This document shows, in pieces, positions 1 through 4,877 of a DNA stretch of 5,048 nucleotides (the stretch's first letter is position 1; each line of letters opens with the position of its first letter). The DNA comes from Candidatus Altarchaeales archaeon. GTDB lineage: Archaea; Altiarchaeota; Altiarchaeia; IMC4; QMZM01. A program made the translations under genes and the position numbers. The notes beneath the pieces are model-generated. The model saw only the letters and a list, made by a program, of their open reading frames with translations. It had not been told where the DNA came from and made no database searches. The stretch is taken from positions 1 to 5,048 of the forward strand of contig QMZJ01000095.1 of the NCBI GenBank assembly GCA_003663115.1, read 5' to 3'.

Positions 1-28
1 CTGGGGAGATAGGATACTGAACAAAAAG

Positions 29-38
29 CTTTTAAATG
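29..38 (+). promoter_or_regulatory. candidate archaeal TATA box for the lipoprotein gene
   Basis: The string CTTTTAAATG is the only TATA-like element before the first gene. Its centre lies about 25 bases before the ATG at 59, the distance at which archaeal transcription normally starts. This predicts a leaderless mRNA starting at or near that ATG. No Shine-Dalgarno is seen, which agrees. The call rests on spacing and composition alone. Confidence 0.45.
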
Positions 39-58
39 AGAACTAAATAATGTATTAC

Positions 59-847
59 ATGGACAAAAAATTCTTGACGGTTATTACCGTAGGGTTTCTT
101 CTATTGTTAATTGGTTGCATTGGTGAGGAAAGGCTTACAGCAGAACAGGTGAGAGACAGATCTCAGGAGGCTATGGAAAGGGTTGAGACATACGCCTTTG
201 ATATGGACATCTCAATGCTCATGAAGGGCGGCGAAGTAGGTATGATGGGTGTAAAAGAGATTACAATGACTATGTCGGGGAAGGGAAAAGTGGATGAGAA
301 AAATAAAAAAATGCACACAGAAACGACGATGTCAATGTCGGGCATGACCATGGAGATGGAGCAGTATATAATCGGCGATACACAGTATATGAAGATACCC
401 ATGCTCGGATGGGTGAAGAATAGAACATCGGAGGATATCTGGGATGAAAAGAATTATGCCAATCTGGTGAAGGACATGGGGGTTGAACTCCTCGATGACG
501 AAAAAGTGGACGGGAAGGATTGCTATGTATTGGAGATAAAACCGAAGGACATAAGTAAGATTTTTGAGGTGATTACCCAACAGATGGGCAGTACATCTAC
601 CTTAACCGCGGAGGACCTAGAGAGTATCAAGGACATAGGATTTAAGGAGTGGATAGCGAAGGATACTTTTCTGGTTAGAAAGATATTCGTGAACCTGCAG
701 ACGGAGAAGGATAATACAGCAATGAATATGAGCATGACAATGAGATTTTACGATTACGATAAACCCATGGAGATTATACTGCCCGAGGAAGCGGAAAAGG
801 CTATTGATATGGAATCCATGACAGAGATCATGATTCCAGCAAAGTGA
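59..847 (+). CDS. secreted Met-rich lipoprotein, LolA/LppX-like fold suspected
   Basis: Predicted membrane-anchored extracytoplasmic lipoprotein of 262 residues; function unknown. Residues 1-20 form a classic lipoprotein signal: a lysine pair, a hydrophobic core, and a lipobox L-I-G-C at 17-20 with Cys20 as the lipidation site. The mature part begins EERLTAEQV and has alternating polar/hydrophobic strands followed by a 'DGKDCYVLEIKP' strand, a pattern I associate with LolA-like or LppX-like lipid-binding lipoproteins. That assignment is by resemblance. Methionine is very frequent (about one residue in ten), mostly in alternating M-x-M runs. The ATG at 59 is preferred over the in-frame ATG at 50 because it gives a cleaner signal peptide and matches the TATA spacing for a leaderless mRNA; the 50 start would add only MYY. 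It is convergent with ilvC, whose stop is 6 bases away. Confidence 0.85.
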   Translation: MDKKFLTVITVGFLLLLIGCIGEERLTAEQVRDRSQEAMERVETYAFDMDISMLMKGGEVGMMGVKEITMTMSGKGKVDEKNKKMHTETTMSMSGMTMEMEQYIIGDTQYMKIPMLGWVKNRTSEDIWDEKNYANLVKDMGVELLDDEKVDGKDCYVLEIKPKDISKIFEVITQQMGSTSTLTAEDLESIKDIGFKEWIAKDTFLVRKIFVNLQTEKDNTAMNMSMTMRFYDYDKPMEIILPEEAEKAIDMESMTEIMIPAK

Positions 848-851
848 TTGA

Positions 852-862
852 TTTTACTTTTT
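852..862 (+). terminator. possible T-rich terminator of the lipoprotein mRNA
   Basis: TTTTACTTTTT starts five bases after the lipoprotein stop codon. Archaeal RNA polymerase can terminate on T-rich tracts without a hairpin. The tract also encodes the Lys-rich C-terminal codons of ilvC on the other strand, so it may be coding sequence only. Confidence 0.25.
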
Positions 863-1837
863 CACGAACATCTTTCTCAGCCTTGCCCCCACCTTCTCTA
901 TCAGCAGTTCTTTGTCTTCCTCTCGCATTCTGGTCAGATTGGGCAGGCCAGATTTATATTCATTTATCCATTCCTTTGCAAATTTATCTGTCTGGATATC
1001 TCTTAGAATCTCTTTCATACTCTCCCTGACCTCGGGGGTTATTATTCTCTTCCCCCTGGTTCTGCCCCCGTATTCGGCGGTATTGGAGACACAGCTCCAC
1101 ATATATTCGAGGCCGCCAGCCTGAATCAAATCCGTTATCAATTTTAACTCGTGCAGGGTTTCAAAATATGCGAGTTCTGGTTGATACCCATTCTCAACCA
1201 GTGTATCGAAGGATGCCTTTATTAATTCAGTTACCCCACCACAGAGGTCCACCTGTTCGCCAAATAGGTCCGTTTCTGTTTCCTCTGTAAAGGTCGTTTC
1301 CAGTACACCGGCCCTAGTCGCTCCAATAGCCTTTGCCAGTGCAAGTGCTATTTCCTTTGCCTTCTTAGTATAATCCTGTTCGATCGCTATTAGAGCGGGG
1401 GTTCCAAATCCGTCTAAAAATGTCTCTCTCACCAGAATACCGGGCCCCTTTGGAGCAACCATTATCACGTCAACAAAGTCTGGGGGCTCGATGCATTTAA
1501 ACCTTATGTTGAAGCCGTGAGAGAACATCAATGCGTTGCCATCCTTCAAATTTTTTTCTATCTTTTTCTTGTAAACGTCCGCTTGAATCTCATCCGGAAT
1601 CAGTATATGCACTATGTCGGCTTTTTCTGCAGCCTCCTCTATGGGCATGACATCGAATCCCTTTTCCTCTGCATCATCCCAGCCTCTGCCCCTCCTCGAT
1701 CCAATTATCACGTCCAAGCCAGAATCCCTCATGTTCTGTGCCTGTGCAGAGCCCTGATTCCCAAAACCTATGACAGCTATCGTCTTTCCTTTCAGAATAT
1801 TTAAATTCGCATCATTATCGTAATAAATCCTTACCAT
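854..1837 (-). CDS. ilvC: ketol-acid reductoisomerase (class I)
   Basis: Catalyses the Mg2+-dependent isomerisation and NAD(P)H reduction of 2-acetolactate (or 2-aceto-2-hydroxybutyrate), the second common step of valine, leucine and isoleucine synthesis in the cytoplasm. The 327 residues match the class I (short) form. The N-terminal Rossmann domain carries GFGNQG at 24-29 and the cofactor loop SRRGRGW at 47-53. Active-site residues fall at the family's usual positions: His107, Lys130 (APKGPG), metal ligands Asp190 and Glu194 (ETDLFGEQ), Glu226 and Glu230 (AYFETLHE), and Ser251 (SNTAEYG). The start is the ATG at 1837: MVRIYYDNDANL is the normal KARI N-terminus and a strong Shine-Dalgarno sits just before it. 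A longer reading from a TTG at 1882 adds 15 unconserved residues. It lies 49 bases downstream of tyrA on the same strand, probably in one operon. Arginines in the cofactor loop suggest NADPH preference (inference). Confidence 0.97.
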   Translation of the reverse strand: MVRIYYDNDANLNILKGKTIAVIGFGNQGSAQAQNMRDSGLDVIIGSRRGRGWDDAEEKGFDVMPIEEAAEKADIVHILIPDEIQADVYKKKIEKNLKDGNALMFSHGFNIRFKCIEPPDFVDVIMVAPKGPGILVRETFLDGFGTPALIAIEQDYTKKAKEIALALAKAIGATRAGVLETTFTEETETDLFGEQVDLCGGVTELIKASFDTLVENGYQPELAYFETLHELKLITDLIQAGGLEYMWSCVSNTAEYGGRTRGKRIITPEVRESMKEILRDIQTDKFAKEWINEYKSGLPNLTRMREEDKELLIEKVGARLRKMFVKK

Positions 1838-1840
1838 CCA

Positions 1841-1847
1841 GATCACC
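1841..1847 (-). promoter_or_regulatory. strong Shine-Dalgarno of ilvC, fixes its start
   Basis: On the minus strand GGTGATC lies three bases before the ATG at 1837. It is complementary to the GAUCACC near the conserved archaeal 16S rRNA 3' end. It decides the ilvC start in favour of 1837 over the in-frame TTG at 1882, inside whose extension it would otherwise lie. Confidence 0.8.
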
Positions 1848-1868
1848 CCATGTAATATTGCGATAAGA

Positions 1869-1878
1869 TTAAAATAAA
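1869..1878 (-). promoter_or_regulatory. possible internal promoter (TATA-like) before ilvC
   Basis: The minus strand reads TTTATTTTAA in the short gap between tyrA and ilvC. Its centre lies about 37 bases before the ilvC ATG, so transcription would begin close to the Shine-Dalgarno and leave a leader of about 11 bases. This would allow ilvC to be expressed separately from tyrA. The gap is AT-rich, so chance occurrence is possible. Confidence 0.3.
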
Positions 1879-1886
1879 TCAATCAA

Positions 1887-3209
1887 CTATCTCAACCTTC
1901 CCCCAAGATCCATGAAAAATTTATTTATAATGTTATTGGTATTTTTAACATCGAAATTTATTATCTCGACACCGAAGCAAACGCTCTTCTTGCCCTTTTC
2001 AATCTGCGGTCCGGAGTAAATGTCCTTGATTTTCACACTAAGGATCATCTCATCGAAATCCTCAAGCAGTTTGGAGAGAAATTCCTCATTCACGTTCTTA
2101 TCTAGGATTACGGAAAAATCTCTGGTAACGGTTCCAAATTTTTTCCTCTTGTATTCGATCCTCTCTTTGTCGCTCAGAACGCAGATATTTGATAACTTTA
2201 AAGCGTATTCCTTTCCGAACTCATCTAGGATAACTCTGTCGGGGGTTACCGATTTCACGGTGCCGAGGTGGATCTTCCCAGAATATATGTGCTTTAAACA
2301 GAGCTCCTTTCCAATGGAATTTCTCAGGTGGGATAATTCCGAAACTAAAGAAGAGATTGCCTTGTCAGATCTACCCATTGCCCTGTCAACATCGTCAAAG
2401 TGTCTGGCTGCGGATATCATTATCTCCTTAAACCCCTCCTCGTCTTTTTTCTCTATTGTATTACTGAGTTCATTTGCGGTCTCCAGGAATTTTTTATGTA
2501 CCTCTCTTACCCTTGGATTTTGCATCTGGATTGACGAATAGAGCTCTGGATTTTGCCCAATGATCCTGCCGACCATATCCAGCATCAATTCATAGATCGG
2601 GGAGGAAAACTCTCTGGATCTCTTTATGTCAAAATTCAACTCCTCCAGGGTCTTTCCTATTGATATGTAAGCAAAGTGGGTCAATCCCTGGACAACTGCC
2701 ATTATCTGATCATGTTCCTCTGGGGTTGATTCATAGATTCTTGCTTTATGTTTCTTGAGGATCTTTTTCAGCCACTTGAGCCATCTCTTAGCCCTGATCG
2801 GCGTTAAAATGAATACCTGACCCTCGATGCTACCAACCCTGTGGCTGAACACGGGATGAGTCCCTATAATCTCAACGCCCTTTTTGGAGTATCTCTCCAT
2901 AAATCTACAGGGTTTTTCCTTGATGGATGTTACGTCCATCAAGAGGGCATTTTCCCTTACCTCCGGAGCTACCTCTTTAATAACCCTGATGGTCTCATCT
3001 ATCGGCACAGAAATAATGACCACATCCGCTTTCCTCGCTGCGGCTTTATTGTCCTTTTCGTATGAAACGTTCAGTTTCCTTGCGACCCGTTCCCCCTTGA
3101 GCTCGTTGGGTCCAGTTATCACCACCCTGAAACCCTCTTCCGCAAAAAATTTAGCGAAGAACCTGCCCATCCCGCCATAGCCGCCGATTATTGCTATTGT
3201 TTTTGTCAT
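1887..3209 (-). CDS. tyrA: prephenate dehydrogenase, archaeal long form with FDX-ACB-like C-terminus
   Basis: Oxidative decarboxylation of prephenate to 4-hydroxyphenylpyruvate with NAD(P)+, in tyrosine synthesis. The protein has 440 residues, longer than bacterial TyrA cores. Residues 1-140 are the Rossmann domain: GGYGGMG at 9-15, no clear acidic NAD-selecting residue after ITGPNE, then 'GTHPVFSHRVGS' around catalytic-type His118. Residues 160-290 are the helical dimerisation domain with EEHDQ and VQGLTHFAY (His178). Residues about 295-350 look like a small beta-barrel (alternating strands, 'GKIHLGTVKSVTPDRVIL'). Residues about 355-440 match the FDX-ACB pattern of phenylalanyl-tRNA synthetase beta: TRDFSV at 362-367, DIYSG at 396-400, GKKSV at 406-410 and the terminal 'LGGRLR'. 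The start gives the conserved MTKTIAIIGG; no good Shine-Dalgarno precedes it. Stop TAG. ilvC follows after 49 bases. The first 53 bases are duplicated upstream. The TyrA identity is firm; the C-terminal domain is by pattern. Confidence 0.93.
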   Translation of the reverse strand: MTKTIAIIGGYGGMGRFFAKFFAEEGFRVVITGPNELKGERVARKLNVSYEKDNKAAARKADVVIISVPIDETIRVIKEVAPEVRENALLMDVTSIKEKPCRFMERYSKKGVEIIGTHPVFSHRVGSIEGQVFILTPIRAKRWLKWLKKILKKHKARIYESTPEEHDQIMAVVQGLTHFAYISIGKTLEELNFDIKRSREFSSPIYELMLDMVGRIIGQNPELYSSIQMQNPRVREVHKKFLETANELSNTIEKKDEEGFKEIMISAARHFDDVDRAMGRSDKAISSLVSELSHLRNSIGKELCLKHIYSGKIHLGTVKSVTPDRVILDEFGKEYALKLSNICVLSDKERIEYKRKKFGTVTRDFSVILDKNVNEEFLSKLLEDFDEMILSVKIKDIYSGPQIEKGKKSVCFGVEIINFDVKNTNNIINKFFMDLGGRLR

Positions 3210-3210
3210 C
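3157..3210 (-). repeat. 54-bp direct repeat, copy within the tyrA 5' end
   Basis: This stretch holds the first 17 codons of tyrA plus two bases of the next, and one base upstream of its ATG. It is identical over all 54 bases to 3291-3344 in the same orientation, offset 134 bases. Beyond 3210 and before 3157 the two copies diverge, apart from two matching bases at 3154-3155. This is the copy joined to the complete gene. Confidence 0.97.
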
Positions 3211-3255
3211 TTGGTTATTGTTGATTGAATCTACAGAGTGAATTTTCTTTTTCGT

Positions 3256-3285
3256 GCACGTTTTTCTTTTTAAAGAAAAAGGTGC
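3256..3285. repeat. 30-bp imperfect inverted repeat between the duplicate copies
   Basis: The arms TTTTTCTTT (3261-3269) and AAAGAAAAA (3272-3280) are perfectly complementary around a two-base centre. After one G/G mismatch the pairing continues for four more bases (GCAC with GTGC). At the left edge CGTGCACG (3253-3260) is itself a perfect 8-base palindrome. The element lies five bases from the upstream tyrA duplicate. It could be an operator, an mRNA hairpin in the tyrA leader, or the scar of a slippage event. Confidence 0.6.
3266..3274 (-). promoter_or_regulatory. candidate proximal TATA box of tyrA
   Basis: The minus strand reads TTTAAAAAG within the palindrome. Its centre predicts transcription starting near 3244, giving a leader of about 35 bases before the tyrA ATG. 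It is one of three TATA-like candidates here, and the A/T runs of the palindrome make it easy to find by chance. Confidence 0.3.
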
Positions 3286-3290
3286 TTGCA

Positions 3291-3344
3291 AAGAACCTGC
3301 CCATCCCGCCATAGCCGCCGATTATTGCTATTGTTTTTGTCATC
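3291..3344 (-). repeat. 54-bp direct repeat, upstream detached copy of the tyrA start
   Basis: Identical to 3157-3210. It contains an ATG (3341-3343) and the codons for the start of TyrA, then breaks off into unrelated sequence. No other part of tyrA is found here. The sequence upstream of it (from 3345) differs from the sequence upstream of the real start, so this is not a simple two-unit tandem duplication. Confidence 0.97.
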
Positions 3345-3352
3345 ACTCTCGG

Positions 3353-3361
3353 TTATATATT
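3353..3361 (-). promoter_or_regulatory. candidate distal TATA box of tyrA
   Basis: The minus strand reads AATATATAA, the best TATA match in this intergenic region. Its centre predicts a transcript start near 3331, which is after the duplicated ATG at 3343, leaving about 120 leader bases before tyrA. A weaker TAAATATG at 3382-3389 would start transcription near 3360 and include that ATG. Confidence 0.4.
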
Positions 3362-3460
3362 ATCCCCAAATTAGAAAAACCCATATTTAGGATACTGTTT
3401 TATTTAATCCAATCCTGATGATTCTTTTCTATTTATTCTATTAATCAAATTTATTATCAG

Positions 3461-3470
3461 TTATTTTAAC
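3461..3470 (+). promoter_or_regulatory. candidate TATA box for the winged-helix gene
   Basis: TTATTTTAAC is centred about 23 bases before the ATG at 3488. That predicts a leaderless transcript starting near the start codon. No Shine-Dalgarno is present before this ATG, in line with leaderless initiation. The surroundings are AT-rich, so the exact box is uncertain. Confidence 0.35.
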
Positions 3471-3487
3471 TTAAATCTATCATAAAA

Positions 3488-4855
3488 ATGGAGTCCATAG
3501 AGGACTGGGATGCCCTGAGATCCGTTATTGAGGGAAAAAAGAAGGTAGAAATCACTAAGAGAGAAAGAGAGGAGGGGGAAATCCCCAAGGAATTTATGAT
3601 AAATAGAACGGATCTGGCAATTATTAAAACGCTTTTGAGGAAAGGGAAAAGCAGTTTAAGGGATTTAAGGGAGGATGCAGATAGATCCAGGGTTTCGATA
3701 TATCTGTCCATAAAAAGACTGAAGAGACTTTCCTTAATAGATGGGGATCGATTAATCGAATTAAAGAAAAATCCCCTGGTTGATTCGATAGCCAATTTAT
3801 TCAATGAAGATTTTAGCCTTGAGAAACTCCTGGGTGAACGCCTCTTGATCCTGCAATCTCTCATGGATTGGAAAGAGCCGGATCAGATAGCAGTGGAGTG
3901 TGGAATGTCCACCCCATCGGTTTATAGATACCTGAGGGAGTTGAGACCATTGATCAAGAAAAGTGGCAGGGCCTATAGGGTAGATGGGCATAAAAAAAGC
4001 CTGATCGAATTTTTAAAACTCGTAAAAAATCAGATTGAAATCAGTTCAAAGACATTCCAGGTATGGTCATCATCCGATGGAAAATTGTTGAAGACAATTG
4101 ATGCAATTGATGGGTCCTTGACTGCATTTTCTCGTTTTCCGGAATTTGATGTTGATTACTCTTCGGATTATTTCTATTACTATGCTCCCAGAAAGGAACT
4201 CGATGTAGAGGAGATACTTATTCATTCCCTAAGGTTTGCCGAAGACGATAAAGACGACAGAATGCTTCCAAAGATCGTGGAGTTTTATATAAAAAATAAC
4301 GATAAGCTGGATATCTTCAAAATAGATGAACTGGCACTAAGGTTTAATGTTGCCGATTTTTGGTTGGATCTACAGGCGCATATTGTGGGCACGAATCCTA
4401 AAAATGATGATCTGGAAGGAGATTCACCTTATTATAACTCCCCCGAGGATACCTTTCTCTCCATGTCTCTATCCAATACACTGGGTGACATCCTAAGGTG
4501 CGAGGAGATAATGAAAAAAGAAGAGCTTGACTGGGAAATGCTGTTCCGTGAATATGTTCTCCGGCAGAGGTATCCAGATTTTCGCTGGAATGGAATAATT
4601 AGCAGATTACAGATCCTGGAACAAAGAACTGGAATTAAAATACCGATCCTCAAGAAACTCTCAAACGTGTATCTCGAGAGGGCAATAGTAAAGGCCATAA
4701 AAGAACCAAAGAGCGTTAATGAATTGAGAAGGGAATTAAATATTCCCGAGTATCGAATAAGAAATATATTGACCAGGATGGTTAAAACGGGATTTGTTCA
4801 GAAAATAGAGACTAAACCGCTAAAATTCGTTTCATCCATGCCTCCTGAGGAATGA
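3488..4855 (+). CDS. large multi-winged-helix protein, probable regulator, function unknown
   Basis: I do not recognise a named family. The 455-residue protein has no signal peptide or membrane segment, so it should be cytoplasmic. Residues 1-36 are charged and Lys/Glu-rich. Residues about 38-95 read as a winged helix (RTDLAIIKTLLRKGKSSLRDL, then SRVSIYLSIKRLKRLSLI and a short wing). Residues about 112-168 form a second one (LILQSLMDWKEPDQIA, STPSVYRYLRELRPLI, then 'GRAYRV'). Residues about 185-300 form a mixed domain with 'GSLTAFSRFPEFDVDY', a tyrosine-rich YFYYYAP and an 'EEILIHSLRFA' helix, faintly like the C-terminal part of AbiEi-type antitoxin regulators. Residues about 395-450 form a third winged helix (ERAIVKAIKEPKSVNELRREL, YRIRNILTRMVKTGFV). 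DNA-binding regulation is inferred from the folds. It diverges from tyrA-ilvC, so control of that pair is possible but unproven. No frameshift is seen. Confidence 0.88.
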   Translation: MESIEDWDALRSVIEGKKKVEITKREREEGEIPKEFMINRTDLAIIKTLLRKGKSSLRDLREDADRSRVSIYLSIKRLKRLSLIDGDRLIELKKNPLVDSIANLFNEDFSLEKLLGERLLILQSLMDWKEPDQIAVECGMSTPSVYRYLRELRPLIKKSGRAYRVDGHKKSLIEFLKLVKNQIEISSKTFQVWSSSDGKLLKTIDAIDGSLTAFSRFPEFDVDYSSDYFYYYAPRKELDVEEILIHSLRFAEDDKDDRMLPKIVEFYIKNNDKLDIFKIDELALRFNVADFWLDLQAHIVGTNPKNDDLEGDSPYYNSPEDTFLSMSLSNTLGDILRCEEIMKKEELDWEMLFREYVLRQRYPDFRWNGIISRLQILEQRTGIKIPILKKLSNVYLERAIVKAIKEPKSVNELRRELNIPEYRIRNILTRMVKTGFVQKIETKPLKFVSSMPPEE

Positions 4856-4877
4856 GTATAGTAATAAGCAAAGTTGA

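Larger units (their letters stand above)
3215..3343 (-). pseudogene. truncated tyrA duplicate, or a 42-residue upstream ORF
   Basis: The ATG at 3343 starts a frame of 42 residues whose first 18 residues (MTKTIAIIGG..., GGYGGMG, RFF) equal the TyrA N-terminus. Alanine 19 also matches, though its codon lies beyond the repeat. The frame then runs into a Phe/Lys-rich, low-complexity tail through the palindrome and ends at TAA (3215-3217), five bases before the tyrA ATG. It is not in frame with tyrA (offset 134). Only the first beta strand and glycine loop of the Rossmann fold are present, so it cannot be an enzyme. It is either a dead duplication or a leader ORF whose termination feeds initiation at tyrA. 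The stop placement makes coupling possible, but nothing shows that it is translated. Confidence 0.5.
3345..3487. other. AT-rich divergent promoter region
   Basis: This stretch separates the tyrA duplicate from the divergent winged-helix gene. It is visibly AT-rich with scattered T runs on both strands and carries no credible ORF or RNA gene. It must hold promoters in both directions; TATA-like candidates are listed separately. I see no strong inverted repeat that would mark an operator. Confidence 0.6.

Noticed and set aside
1838..1882. N-terminal extension of ilvC from a TTG at 1882
   Set aside because: The 15 extra residues do not look like KARI, and a strong Shine-Dalgarno plus the conserved MVRIYYDNDANL begin at 1837.
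2020..2541. 173-residue plus-strand ORF within tyrA
   Set aside because: It is Ser/Leu/Phe-rich antisense of the well-supported tyrA frame, with no motif of its own.
3157..3344. The 54-bp repeat as a target-site duplication flanking an insertion, or as a CRISPR unit
   Set aside because: 54 bases is too long for a usual target-site duplication and the 80-base spacer has no transposase or terminal repeats. Only two copies exist and one is coding, so it is not CRISPR.
3466..3864. 132-residue minus-strand ORF opposite the start of the winged-helix gene
   Set aside because: It is a Ser/Leu/Ile-rich shadow of a frame with clear helix-turn-helix segments, and it has no family resemblance.
3488..4855. 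A complete AbiE-type toxin-antitoxin system
   Set aside because: The resemblance to AbiEi is faint and there is no adjacent nucleotidyltransferase gene in the window.
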